64,000 bases of DNA, taken from positions 1-64,000 of the forward strand of contig JAEUUP010000062.1 of assembly GCA_016787525.1 (NCBI GenBank). The letters run 5' to 3'. The translations under genes and the position numbers were made by a program. The stretch comes from Saprospiraceae bacterium. GTDB taxonomy: Bacteria > Bacteroidota > Bacteroidia > Chitinophagales > Saprospiraceae. The notes below the pieces were generated by a model that did not search any database, was not told the origin of the DNA, and worked only from the letters and a program-made list of their open reading frames with translations. Shown here piece after piece: positions 36,506-45,344 of the stretch. Numbering within the stretch: the first letter of the stretch is position 1; each line of letters begins with the position of its first letter.

Positions 36506-37153
36506 TTAAGTGAGTGAAATGTTTTTGATTTCTTGAAACAGTGATAGCATTTCGTCTTTTGCTTTTTTATCGAGATACTCTATGACTCCTTTTCCTTCAA
36601 TTTTAGCTTCACGATAGGCCACACGATAGGACAATTTGCTACCTAAAAGCGGTAAACCGTATTTTTCTAAGACCCGCTTGACCTCGCGGTCTATTCTCAG
36701 AGCATCGTTGTATTTGTTCATGGCAACCGCTGATTTTACGGAGCCGCCTAAGTTTTCTTTCATCATTTTAGATTGATTGAAGCGGACCATAAATCGCTCG
36801 ATGGCCCGTACTTCTTCGATGCTCGGCAACACTGGAATGATAACGACATCGCTCAACAAAATAGCACGACTCGACAATTCAAACAAAGCTGGCGCACCGT
36901 CAATGACGACAATATCAAACGCTTTCTTCAAAGTTAAGACTTGCTCGACAATATCTTCTTGCGTGACAGATACAACTTGGATAGGAAGCAATTCGCTCCC
37001 TCGGTCTTTGCCCCAATCAGCTGTACTTTGGATTTCGGAGTCTGTGTCAATGAGGCAGACTTTTTTACCATCGTGAGCAAAACAAACGGCCAGATTTTGA
37101 GCGATTGTCGTTTTGCCAATCCCGCCTTTCAAACTTGTTACAGAGTAAACCAT
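36506..37153 (-). CDS. parA: ParA-family partition ATPase
   Basis: This 215-residue P-loop ATPase has the deviant Walker A motif KGGIGKTT (residues 9-16), Walker A' region CLIDTDSEIQSTADW and Walker B VVIDGAP. It lacks the N-terminal DNA-binding extension of type Ia proteins, so it belongs to the short type Ib group. With the RHH protein it would segregate the plasmid. The start is well placed: the P-loop begins nine residues after the ATG, as usual. Palindromic repeats at 37267-37296 and 37461-37490 lie upstream and are likely centromere or operator sites. Confidence 0.93.
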   Translation of the reverse strand: MVYSVTSLKGGIGKTTIAQNLAVCFAHDGKKVCLIDTDSEIQSTADWGKDRGSELLPIQVVSVTQEDIVEQVLTLKKAFDIVVIDGAPALFELSSRAILLSDVVIIPVLPSIEEVRAIERFMVRFNQSKMMKENLGGSVKSAVAMNKYNDALRIDREVKRVLEKYGLPLLGSKLSYRVAYREAKIEGKGVIEYLDKKAKDEMLSLFQEIKNISLT

Positions 37154-37266
37154 TGATTAAAATTTAGAAATTGAAATGTGTGGTGATAAGAGAGCGTAAA
37201 GTTACAACTTCTTTATGATTTACTGAAATACTGTATTGTAATTTTCAGTAAATCAGTATTGCGCCG

Positions 37267-37296
37267 TATTTCAGTATCTGCTGAAATACTGAAATA
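37267..37296. repeat. palindrome upstream of parA, candidate parS (1)
   Basis: Arms TATTTCAGTAT and ATACTGAAATA (11 bp) enclose an 8-base centre. Further TTTCAGTA or TACTGAAA half-sites lie between 37219 and 37258. This is the expected place for a type Ib centromere or operator. Confidence 0.65.
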
Positions 37297-37460
37297 TTCA
37301 CTTTGTCATGCTTTTTGTTAAACTTTGGCGCACGCAGGATGTGATTTTTGTGCGCTTTTTTGAGCAATAAGCCAATTTTTATTTTATTTCTAAACCTTGT
37401 GAGCTGATGGGCTTAACGTGTCTTAAAACCAATATTGTAGAAATGGGGTTTTAGGTTCAT

Positions 37461-37490
37461 TGTTTCAGTATTTGCTGAAATACTGAAACA
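37461..37490. repeat. palindrome upstream of parA, candidate parS (2)
   Basis: Arms TGTTTCAGTATTT and AAATACTGAAACA (13 bp, perfect) enclose GCTG. The core matches the palindrome at 37267 apart from the ends. A further TACTGAAA half-site is at about 37505. Confidence 0.65.
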
Positions 37491-37600
37491 ATGAAATGCA
37501 CAATTACTGAAAACTGCTTGTGATGAGAGTTTGATTTTCCAAAAGCCATGGCTGGGGCTTTATGCCGTCTGTTAATCTTTTGAGTTTGTAATAAAGGTAC

Positions 37601-38785
37601 TCAAAATTTGTCTGCAAAAGTCAAAGCCTTATTCGCCCAACTGTTTTGTGCTGCAAAAATTTGACGCTTTGCTTTTTCGGCAGCCGTGGACGTATGGTGT
37701 TCAAAACTGAAAGCAAACGAAGCAGCCGAGTCGGCAATGGTAATGATGGAGGCAAAATCACTTAAATCCGCAAATGGCGTAGCGACGACGGGCTTACCAG
37801 CCGCCAAATATTCATTGATTTTTAAGGGATAGATGCCTGCTGTGAGGTCGTTTTTCACAAAAGGAATCAAGCAAGTATCGAACAGACCAACCCAAGCGGG
37901 CAAATCTTGAGGCGGTTGCGAGCCAACGAGATGTACATTGGGAAAAGCATAAAGACGGTTTTCGTATTCTTTGCGAGTGATGCGACCTACAAAAACGTAG
38001 TGATACTGAGGGGTGGTGGCGATAAGGTTTTCTAACAAATCGTAATCCAAACGTTCATCTACTGAGCCTAAATAGCCTATTATTTTAGCGTTTTTGGGTA
38101 TTTTTACTAAAAACTGTTGACTTAAACGCTCTGATACTGAGGGGGGTGTTTGAGCGGCAAACAGGTCGTAGTCCACACCGTTTTTGACCAAATGACAGTG
38201 TGGATGTTCTTTCGATTTTTTCTCAAAAAGCCCTTGCGATGAGACGATGACGGAGTCCACATGCTGCAAAAATATTTTTTCTAAACGTGCGCCATGTTGC
38301 CCTGCCCAATGTGCTGCGCCAATTTCGTCGTAGCAATAATAGACCAAGCGCGCCTCATCCAAACGACCCGCCAATGGCACACCATAAAAAGGATTGAAGG
38401 CGTTGACCATCGTATAGTTTTTGAAATCGAGGGTTTTTAATGCCTTTTTAATGGTTTTTTCTAAAAAAAAGGCGTTAAAATGATTGAGGACATCATAGAT
38501 TTTAGGGTTTTTGATAAAATTGGTTGGTACAACAGGCGGCAGTGTCAGAACATGAAGTGCCGCACCGTTGTCGAGATTGACCTCTTGCAAACGGGATTCT
38601 AAACCCGCCATACGTTGCCACTCAGCAAAACTTTTGCCTCGTATGCTGTGCGCAAAATCCTTCCATGTGTAGGCGTAATCAACGTACAAAACGCGGTGAT
38701 TTTTGGCCAATTCGCTCATAAGTTGAACCGTTGATTTCAGATAATTGCCTTTCCAAGCTGGAAAAGCGAGGCAAACGATGTCCAT
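37601..38785 (-). CDS. GT-B glycosyltransferase (GT1/GT4-like)
   Basis: This 394-residue protein has the GT-B layout, with an N-terminal domain starting MDIVCLAFPAWKGNYL and a C-terminal domain with IIGYLGSVDERLDYDLL, YVFVGRI and EYLAAGKPVVATPF. It resembles TuaH-like and other sugar transferases without clear specificity. It is the last gene of a leftward exopolysaccharide block, 28 bp after a methyltransferase, and would add a sugar to the lipid-linked unit. Two dispersed words (38005, 38136) lie in strands near the middle of the gene. Confidence 0.85.
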   Translation of the reverse strand: MDIVCLAFPAWKGNYLKSTVQLMSELAKNHRVLYVDYAYTWKDFAHSIRGKSFAEWQRMAGLESRLQEVNLDNGAALHVLTLPPVVPTNFIKNPKIYDVLNHFNAFFLEKTIKKALKTLDFKNYTMVNAFNPFYGVPLAGRLDEARLVYYCYDEIGAAHWAGQHGARLEKIFLQHVDSVIVSSQGLFEKKSKEHPHCHLVKNGVDYDLFAAQTPPSVSERLSQQFLVKIPKNAKIIGYLGSVDERLDYDLLENLIATTPQYHYVFVGRITRKEYENRLYAFPNVHLVGSQPPQDLPAWVGLFDTCLIPFVKNDLTAGIYPLKINEYLAAGKPVVATPFADLSDFASIITIADSAASFAFSFEHHTSTAAEKAKRQIFAAQNSWANKALTFADKF

Positions 38786-38812
38786 TTGTTGAGATTTTAG
38801 TGCAGTTTTGAT

Positions 38813-39604
38813 TTACAATACCTGTTTTTCGAGGATTAAAAGTTCTTTTGAAATGAGGAAATGAAAAGGAAATATATTCGGATTGAGACCCCTCAGTATG
38901 GGCAGTTTGCGGAGTAAAGAGTGACTCAAACGTTGAGCTATTGCGAAACCTTGCGGTCTGACGATGTGCATCAGTTGCTCGTGTGTGAGGCGATTCAAGC
39001 CTTTGTAGGCGGCGACGAGGTCGCTTTCATGTTCGCCTGTGATGACTTGGTTTTTCTTTTCAATCCAATTCAACAATATACCTTCGGGCAAAAACTGACA
39101 CCAAGGCAGCTTTGTAACACGTACAACATGCGACGCATACGGGCTTTGCCAAGGTGGATAACTGACGAAAATGCGTCCTTTGGGTGTTAAAATACGTTTG
39201 AATTCGGCAAAAATCTTTTCTAAAATAGGGTAGGGGATGTGTTCGACAACATCATTGAGAAAAATAGCATCGAAACTGCCTTCATACTGAGGGGGTAGCG
39301 GATGCGTTGTTATATCGCGTTTTTCAAATTGAACGTTCTCGATTTTATGTTTAGATTTCAACTGATTGGCGATGGCAATGTGATGACCATCAATGTCTAA
39401 ACCCATGATTTCGCAGCAACTCCCATTTTGTGCCAACCACAGAGTCATACCGCCCATGCCACAGCCAAAATCTAAAACCCGTTTGCCTTTGAGGTTGAAA
39501 TGTTGTTTGATAAATGCTTTGTCAACATGGAGGTGGCGTGCGGTGTTGCTCAAAAAATTGTTTTCGGCATATGCCATGCTTTTTGCTAAGAGTTCTTGAT
39601 TCAT
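38813..39604 (-). CDS. class I SAM-dependent methyltransferase
   Basis: This 263-residue Rossmann-fold methyltransferase has motif I VLDFGCGMGGMTLWLA (SAM binding), motif II MGLDIDGHHI, and the post-motif FDAIFLNDVVEHI. It is located inside an exopolysaccharide block, so a sugar O-methyltransferase or a lipid-linked glycan modifier is plausible; the acceptor is not shown. The downstream C-terminal half is unlike ubiquinone-type enzymes. Confidence 0.87.
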   Translation of the reverse strand: MNQELLAKSMAYAENNFLSNTARHLHVDKAFIKQHFNLKGKRVLDFGCGMGGMTLWLAQNGSCCEIMGLDIDGHHIAIANQLKSKHKIENVQFEKRDITTHPLPPQYEGSFDAIFLNDVVEHIPYPILEKIFAEFKRILTPKGRIFVSYPPWQSPYASHVVRVTKLPWCQFLPEGILLNWIEKKNQVITGEHESDLVAAYKGLNRLTHEQLMHIVRPQGFAIAQRLSHSLLRKLPILRGLNPNIFPFHFLISKELLILEKQVL

Positions 39605-39664
39605 TTTTAAATAGCTATTTGGTTATTAGTCAGATGTTTAAGAAAATAATGGTTTCATAATATT

Positions 39665-41872
39665 TTATTCTGTCGTCCAATTGCGGCGTGCCAAACGTTT
39701 GACCCAACGGCGTAAAACGCTGCGTTTGCGTGGCAATTCGCCCAAGCTGTCTTCCAACAAATCCAACCGTGTGGCGTTCAAAATCAACCGAGCAGGGCGT
39801 TTTAGAAACTGATTGACGGTTGCCAAAGCCCGACGGTCTGCATTGGACCAAGTGCGATTGGCACGACACACGAGTAAGGTTACGTCCACTTGACTGAGCA
39901 ATTTTGCAGGAAAATTGCCACTACCGATGGCTGGAATTTCAGTAACAATATACTGACAACGGTGCCAACCTATGTTTTGATTGTCTATCAAGTCTAACTC
40001 GTCTTCTTTTTCAAAAAGTGTGAAATCGGCTTTGTAGAATAAATCATCTTCATGCGTCGTACCTTCTGAAAGGTTATCGGGACGGAGAAACAAGACGCGG
40101 TAGCCATAAGAACGCAATTTCTGAACCGTCGCCGATGCAATCATAGTTTTGCCATCGCCAGAGTTGGGACTCAAAAAGGCCAAGCGCGCTACGACGTTTT
40201 TGCTGTGCAACTTGAGGTCAATTTTAAGATGTTGCAAAAGTTGTTCAACCGAACGTTCGACAATCAAAGGGAAATTGACACGGTTGTGCTGCATCCAATT
40301 TTTAGGCAATTTGGGAAAAGCCGCAAAAAGAGCCAAACCTGTCGTTGCCGCAGCATTTTCTGGGTCGCGCAGCGATTTGTCGAGCAATTCAAGAGCAATC
40401 ATCAATGCCAAGGGTAAAATCAAACCTGCTAAACCCGCCACAATTATCAACATCGCCCGCTTCGAGGGTTTGGGTTTGTCGGGGAAAAAAGGCGCATCTA
40501 CCACTCTCAGATTGCCCGACAACATCATGTTGAATTTGTGCAAACGGGCTTGGTTGTAGCTGTGCAAGTTTTCGAGGTAAGCGCGTTCAGCGACATCAAT
40601 TTCGCGCTCCAATCGTTTGATTTTTGAACCCCACGGTGCAAAACGGCTGTAAATACGGTCAAATTCTGATTTTCTTTCTCTGAAAACATTCAATCGTGCC
40701 AGACCTTGTTCCACGTCAATCCATTGCGTGAGCCATTGCGCCAGCACATTTTTGGTGTCAATGCCTTCGGGTGTGCGCTCGACGGCAAAGGTGGCATCGG
40801 CGTTGTGGCGCATTTCCTTGCGCAAGTATTCGATTTGAGTATTGATTTGGTTGAGTTGTCGCGTATCAATTTGGGCAGTCGTATCTTCCAAAGAACCAAT
40901 TTCCAAAGCTGCTGCTCGGCTCGATGCCTGTGCCAATTGATTGCGTTGGCGTGCCAAGTTTTGATTGATTTTGGGCAAATTGATCCGACTGCCGATTTGG
41001 GCTTCCAGATTGCGGCGTGCCGAGTCGGCTGCTGCCAATCGCATCATCTCTTTGAAATACAATTCGTCCAAATCTTCTTTTTTGGCGGCAATAAAACGTG
41101 TCTGCTCGTAGTAGTTGATGATTTTGTTGTTCACCATAAAATTCAGCATATTGTCCTCTTTGCCATTCAAGGTGGCAGCACTTTCTTGGGTCGCATTCTC
41201 AAAAAATGCCAATACATCGCTCGTTTGACCTTCTTTGTTGGCGCGGTATTTTTGGAAAAAAATATCAGTCAAAATCTTGATGGTATTGCGACATACTGAG
41301 GGGTCGGTTGAGGTGTAAGAGAAGCGCACCATATCAGAGTTCCCTTCGCGTTTGATGACCATTTCTTGCAGATGCTCGATGCCCCAAAGCGGATGTTTAC
41401 CTGACAGAATGGCTTTGATGTTGTTGTCTTCTGGATTGTCACGCCATGCTTTGATATTGTTTAGCGTTGTTTCAAAAGACTGATTGTCAACGATTTGTGT
41501 TCTTACGGTGCTATTTATGTCTTTTTTCAAATCTTCAAAAGCGGCTGCACTGATGATTTCTACTGAGGGGGCCGTTTGGATCAAGGCTTGTGCCAAAAGT
41601 CGGGCCAAAACCTCCTCTTGGGTTTCGCGAGAACGTGCAATGCCGAGGATATTTTCCATTTCGTTGTTGGTGTAGGCGTAATCAATACGACCACCATTCG
41701 ATGATTCGATATTGTAGCCCGACACCAAACCTGTGTTGATGACGGTGTGCGATTGATATTCTTTAGGCGTGTCGCGGGTCAAGTGAAAAGTGACTGCGGC
41801 GGCTGTCAACATTGATAAACTCAATAAAAGCCAATTGCGACTGACGAGGCGGAGAAAATTGATAAAATTCAT
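39665..41872 (-). CDS. polysaccharide co-polymerase with degenerate tyrosine-kinase domain
   Basis: This 735-residue protein has a first membrane segment at about 12-30, a large periplasmic, partly coiled region, a second membrane segment at about 470-490 (MLIIVAGLAGLILPLALMIAL), and a cytoplasmic ATPase-like domain. It resembles Wzc-type chain-length regulators. The P-loop is present (SGDGKT, 571-576), but where BY-kinases have an aspartate-rich Walker A' the sequence is LFLRPDN, and no tyrosine cluster is present at the C-terminus. The kinase is therefore probably inactive or altered. It sits between the TolC-like and methyltransferase genes. Confidence 0.85.
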   Translation of the reverse strand: MNFINFLRLVSRNWLLLSLSMLTAAAVTFHLTRDTPKEYQSHTVINTGLVSGYNIESSNGGRIDYAYTNNEMENILGIARSRETQEEVLARLLAQALIQTAPSVEIISAAAFEDLKKDINSTVRTQIVDNQSFETTLNNIKAWRDNPEDNNIKAILSGKHPLWGIEHLQEMVIKREGNSDMVRFSYTSTDPSVCRNTIKILTDIFFQKYRANKEGQTSDVLAFFENATQESAATLNGKEDNMLNFMVNNKIINYYEQTRFIAAKKEDLDELYFKEMMRLAAADSARRNLEAQIGSRINLPKINQNLARQRNQLAQASSRAAALEIGSLEDTTAQIDTRQLNQINTQIEYLRKEMRHNADATFAVERTPEGIDTKNVLAQWLTQWIDVEQGLARLNVFRERKSEFDRIYSRFAPWGSKIKRLEREIDVAERAYLENLHSYNQARLHKFNMMLSGNLRVVDAPFFPDKPKPSKRAMLIIVAGLAGLILPLALMIALELLDKSLRDPENAAATTGLALFAAFPKLPKNWMQHNRVNFPLIVERSVEQLLQHLKIDLKLHSKNVVARLAFLSPNSGDGKTMIASATVQKLRSYGYRVLFLRPDNLSEGTTHEDDLFYKADFTLFEKEDELDLIDNQNIGWHRCQYIVTEIPAIGSGNFPAKLLSQVDVTLLVCRANRTWSNADRRALATVNQFLKRPARLILNATRLDLLEDSLGELPRKRSVLRRWVKRLARRNWTTE

Positions 41873-41943
41873 TTTTAAATATTTGTCTCTTCTTTTTTTA
41901 AAATTGATGGTACAAATCTCAGCCTTTTGCCTTCAAAGGGGCG

Positions 41944-42660
41944 TTACTTTTCGTAAATTGGTATGTTTACAAGGTTTTTCAGCACCAAACTCAGTTTTTT
42001 GGCTTCAGACTTAGCTTGTTCGTACTGTTCTTGTGCGCTGTTGAGTTTTGCCAAAAGCGTCGCATATTCGGTAGGCTGATAAGTGCCTTCTTTGAAATAT
42101 TTTTCGGCAACAGAGAGTGCCAAACGATGATTTTCAACGCCTTCTGCCTTGAGTTTTATGATTTTGAGTGCCAACTCCAGATTGGTGTAGAGCGTCGCCA
42201 CTTGTTCGCGAATCACTTGTTCTGTTTGCCGACGTTCTTCGGCGAGGCGGTCGAGCTGCATGTGCTGGAGGCGGGCTTTGTCGCGGCGATTGACCACATC
42301 GCCGCCCGTGATGCGAAAACCGAGCGTAATATTCGTATTGACATTCTTGCGGTCGTTGAGCAAGTAACGTGTTACAGTGCCATTGTCGGTGGCATCTAAC
42401 ACACTACCATTGCCATACATGGTTTGACCATTGACCACAATGAGGTCAGCCCAACTGCGTTTTTGTACCTGCCAAGCCAAGGTTTGGCGGGTGACATCCA
42501 CGGCATTGGCGCGGATTTCTGGCGCATTTTGGAGTGCCGCTTCGGTCAGAATACTGAGGGGGCGTAGTTTGAGCGTTTTTTCGTTGTCGAGGTCTTGTGC
42601 TGTGGTGTTTGAGCAAAAAAATAAGCTGGCAACGAGCGTTGCAATGAGTCTGTAAGTCAT
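41944..42660 (-). CDS. short TolC-like outer membrane protein
   Basis: This 238-residue exported protein (signal about 1-21) has the alternating long helices and beta segments of the outer membrane efflux protein family, for instance EIRANAVDVTRQTLAWQVQKRSWA and the helices around LERRQTEQVIREQVATLYTNLELALKI. It is only about half the usual 400-480 residues, so it has one repeat where TolC has two, and may trimerise as a different pore or work with another subunit. No Wza-type export protein is visible in the window, so it may serve in polysaccharide export with the co-polymerase next to it. Confidence 0.7.
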   Translation of the reverse strand: MTYRLIATLVASLFFCSNTTAQDLDNEKTLKLRPLSILTEAALQNAPEIRANAVDVTRQTLAWQVQKRSWADLIVVNGQTMYGNGSVLDATDNGTVTRYLLNDRKNVNTNITLGFRITGGDVVNRRDKARLQHMQLDRLAEERRQTEQVIREQVATLYTNLELALKIIKLKAEGVENHRLALSVAEKYFKEGTYQPTEYATLLAKLNSAQEQYEQAKSEAKKLSLVLKNLVNIPIYEK

Positions 42661-42721
42661 TGAAAATTAATTTTTTAAGTTTGAAAAGTCTCTTTTTTAC
42701 AATTGAAAATAGGCTTAATTT

Positions 42722-43927
42722 TTACTTGAATACTGAGGGGTATCTAAAACGAGGAAAAGAAAATTTGGGGTCAATCTTGGGCCATCGCCATTTGCCTTGC
42801 CGCATAAACGGTTTTTCGATAAATATATAAAACACGATTGAAAGACCCCCGATGATGGGCAAAGCAAAAGCTGCTTGTAGAAGCAGATTGAGGGCGTAAA
42901 TATTCGTCAGAGTTATAGGGTGCGTGAATCGAATCAGACCTTCGAGCAGCGGCAAATGTGTCAAGTAAATGGTGTAACACATGCCACCAAAAGCCGCAAT
43001 CCAATTGTTTTTAAGCATTTTTTTGATAAAAAAGCCTTTGAAAGCAGCTACAAAGAGCAGAAAAAGAGCCAAATTGAAAATCACTGTTTTGACTAATTCT
43101 TCTGTCCAAGTGTAAAACAGCGCGAACAATGCGGCTATGGCGACTATATCCCAAAGTTGTTGCCTGAGTTGTGAACTGAGTTTGGGGAGGCGGTCAAAAG
43201 CTCTCAAGCTTTTAAAATCTTTAAATTTATACAAATCGGCCACTAAAAACCCAATGAGAAAATTGGGCAAACGCCCCAATAAAGTAGCTTTCATCGGAAA
43301 ATGCAGCCAACCGCATTTTGCCATCAAAACGATGTAGAGGCCTATAAAAATAGCCAAACCTAAGCGTCTTTTGGCCCAATCGTCAATGCTGAAATAGGCT
43401 TTTGCCAAAAAAGGAGCGATGAGGTAGAACTGAATTTCAATCTCTAATGACCACGCCACGGGATTTATAACAGAATAGTCACCAAAGAAAAACCAATTGG
43501 TATAAGTCACCGAAGCCAGCCAATGAGGCAGTATTTCAGTCGCCGAAAACACATCTTTTGCTACCAAAATCAAGGCAAAAACAGACATCCAAATCAGATA
43601 AGGTGGCTCGATGCGTGTCAATCGGCGGCTGTAAAATGATTTTATACTGAGGGGGGTACTTTTTTCTGTAAAAGGCAAAGCCAAAACGAATCCGCTGATG
43701 GCAAAAAACAAAAACACGCCCACTGTGCCACGGCTGACCCAAAAAGCAACCACATCCTCGCGCAGAGGCGTGGCAAAGTCAGTTGGAAAAAAGCGCACCA
43801 TTCGTTCGCTGAGGTGCTGAATGATGACCAAAAAAATGGCGACAAACCGCAGCCCGTCCACTTCTGCGAGATAGGTTGCGCCGCTTGGTGTCGGTCGTTT
43901 GATGTGTTGTAAAATGGTGTTGAGCAT
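42722..43927 (-). CDS. acyltransferase family 3 (OafA/YrhL-like) membrane protein
   Basis: This 401-residue integral membrane acyltransferase has about ten membrane segments. The family signature YLAEVDGLRFVAIFLVIIQH at the N-terminus contains the catalytic region, followed by SGFVLALPF and YSRRLTRIEPPYL. It would O-acetylate or otherwise acylate exopolysaccharide sugars. It is the first gene of the leftward block, and its leader resembles that of the polymerase operon at 17312. The last residues (YPSVFK) are encoded by a dispersed word running to the stop. Confidence 0.9.
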   Translation of the reverse strand: MLNTILQHIKRPTPSGATYLAEVDGLRFVAIFLVIIQHLSERMVRFFPTDFATPLREDVVAFWVSRGTVGVFLFFAISGFVLALPFTEKSTPLSIKSFYSRRLTRIEPPYLIWMSVFALILVAKDVFSATEILPHWLASVTYTNWFFFGDYSVINPVAWSLEIEIQFYLIAPFLAKAYFSIDDWAKRRLGLAIFIGLYIVLMAKCGWLHFPMKATLLGRLPNFLIGFLVADLYKFKDFKSLRAFDRLPKLSSQLRQQLWDIVAIAALFALFYTWTEELVKTVIFNLALFLLFVAAFKGFFIKKMLKNNWIAAFGGMCYTIYLTHLPLLEGLIRFTHPITLTNIYALNLLLQAAFALPIIGGLSIVFYIFIEKPFMRQGKWRWPKIDPKFSFPRFRYPSVFK

Positions 43928-43987
43928 TGCTATCTCTTCTTTTTTGATGTTACAAAGGTCAAGAAAGAGACTTTGGTAGGGCTTGTG

Positions 43988-44008
43988 TTTTCGTTTTTTG
44001 GTAGGTTT
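43988..44008 (-). promoter_or_regulatory. second copy of the EPS leader block
   Basis: TTTTCGTTTTTTGGTAGG plus TTT differs at one base from the block at 17370-17390 and lies at a comparable distance from its gene start. It is a candidate operator for a common exopolysaccharide regulator. Confidence 0.55.
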
Positions 44009-44138
44009 TGACGGATTTTTGGTAAACGCCCCCCTCAGAGTAGATGGTATTGTGGCTTTATATTCAATGAATACTCCCTGTGTTTCATTAAAAACACCAT
44101 ATTTGTGGTGGCTGACTTTTAATTAATGATAATCTAAG

Positions 44139-44329
44139 AAACTGTTTTAAACCTATCACTCACTGTTTCTCGCTACACTCTCCGAAGGAATCCTTTGGAC
44201 AAAATGCGCTCTATAAAAAATCCTCTTTGTAAGTTTTTTTCTGCTTGCAGTGAACGCACATATTGCGCCACCAAGCTAACAGCATGGAAAAACAGTGAGA
44301 AATCGTATTTGTAGGTTTTAAAACAGTTT
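44139..44329. repeat. palindromic element P3
   Basis: Outer inverted repeats AAACTGTTTTAAACCTA (44139-44155) and TAGGTTTTAAAACAGTTT (44312-44329) match apart from one inserted base. Inner copies of CTCACTGTTT (44158-44167) and its complement (about 44290-44298) follow. The left inner part (CTCACTGTTTCTCGCTA) resembles the P2 element (CTCACTGTTTTGCGCTA). No coding capacity; possibly a miniature transposable element or structured leader. Confidence 0.5.
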
Positions 44330-44342
44330 ATAAAATACAACC

Positions 44343-45230
44343 ATGCAAAAAATACATTTCTTGCTGATTTTACTCTTGCTAATCACAGCTTGCCGACCCA
44401 CAAAAAAGATTGAAGCGGGTGTTTCAAAGGCTGATTTTTCTAAACCTAAAGACCTCGCGGGCATGAAACTGGTCTGGCAGGACGAGTTCAATACTGAGGG
44501 GGTGCCTGACACGGCGACTTGGGAACACGAACACGGTTTTGTCCGCAACCATGAACTGCAATGGTATCAACCCGACAATGCTGTTTGCAAAAACGGGGTC
44601 TTGCTCATCGAAGCCAGACGCACCAATCAGCCGAATCCGAATTTTAAGGAAGGGCAAAATGATTGGCGCAATCGTAAAAACATCACATTTACGTCGTCGA
44701 GTATCAATACACGCGGCAAAAAAGATTGGTTGTTCGGGACATTTCTCATTCGTGCTCGAATAGATACGACGCTGGGGGCGTGGCCCGCAATTTGGACTTT
44801 GGGCGTTAAAGAACCGTGGCCCGAGAAAGGCGAAATTGACATCATGGAGTTTTATCGCCGCAACAATGTACCGATTGTTTTGGGCAATTTTGCATGGGGA
44901 ACAGGCAAACCTTATGTCGCTAAATGGGACGGAATGGATGTACCCCTCAGTCATTTTACCAAAAACAACCCAAAATGGGTCAACGAATTTCACATTTGGC
45001 GCATGGATTGGGATAAAAACAGCCTCAAAATCTATCTCGACGATGAATTGATAAATGAGGCGGATTTTACAAAAACCATCAATCCAGACGGTAAAAACCC
45101 TTTTTTGCAACCACATTATCTGTTGTTGAATTTGGCAATTGGCGGCGATCACGGCGGTACGCCCCGCGAATCCACCCAAACAATTCGGTATGAAGTGGAT
45201 TATGTGCGGGTGTATCAAAAAATAGAATAG
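44343..45230 (+). CDS. GH16 endo-glucanase-like lipoprotein
   Basis: This 295-residue lipoprotein (C17 in ITAC) contains a GH16 beta-jelly-roll domain. The catalytic motif is E164-I-D166-I-M-E169, with the nucleophile and acid/base glutamates both present and the bulge residue typical of laminarinases and related beta-glucanases. WYQPDNAVCKNGVLLIEARR and WAIGGDHGG-like segments (NLAIGGDHGG) are also family-typical. It probably cuts beta-1,3 or mixed-linkage glucan or a galactan at the cell surface. It begins a plus-strand degradation cluster with DUF2264, GH88 and DUF1501 genes. The word at 44493 gives NTEGV near the N-terminus. Confidence 0.92.
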   Translation: MQKIHFLLILLLLITACRPTKKIEAGVSKADFSKPKDLAGMKLVWQDEFNTEGVPDTATWEHEHGFVRNHELQWYQPDNAVCKNGVLLIEARRTNQPNPNFKEGQNDWRNRKNITFTSSSINTRGKKDWLFGTFLIRARIDTTLGAWPAIWTLGVKEPWPEKGEIDIMEFYRRNNVPIVLGNFAWGTGKPYVAKWDGMDVPLSHFTKNNPKWVNEFHIWRMDWDKNSLKIYLDDELINEADFTKTINPDGKNPFLQPHYLLLNLAIGGDHGGTPRESTQTIRYEVDYVRVYQKIE

Positions 45231-45344
45231 TTTTGTGTGTTTGACACGTTTATAAGGCGTGGATGTAAAAAGTTTCTCTTCGGAGTGAATGTTTTTGACA
45301 CACAAAAAAAATTTATTCTCAACTACTTAATTTTTAGTTCCAAT

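Larger units (their letters stand above)
43928..44342. other. divergent spacer with shared EPS leader and element P3
   Basis: From 43928 to 44008 the sequence matches the leader of the operon at 17312, with GACCTTTG (minus strand, 43953-43960) as a -7-like box. From 44139 to 44329 lies a palindromic element. No gene is seen. Confidence 0.6.

Noticed and set aside
44424..45305. A 293-residue minus-strand ORF
   Set aside because: It is the antisense shadow of the GH16 gene, whose catalytic motif and lipobox are clear; the antisense protein resembles nothing.
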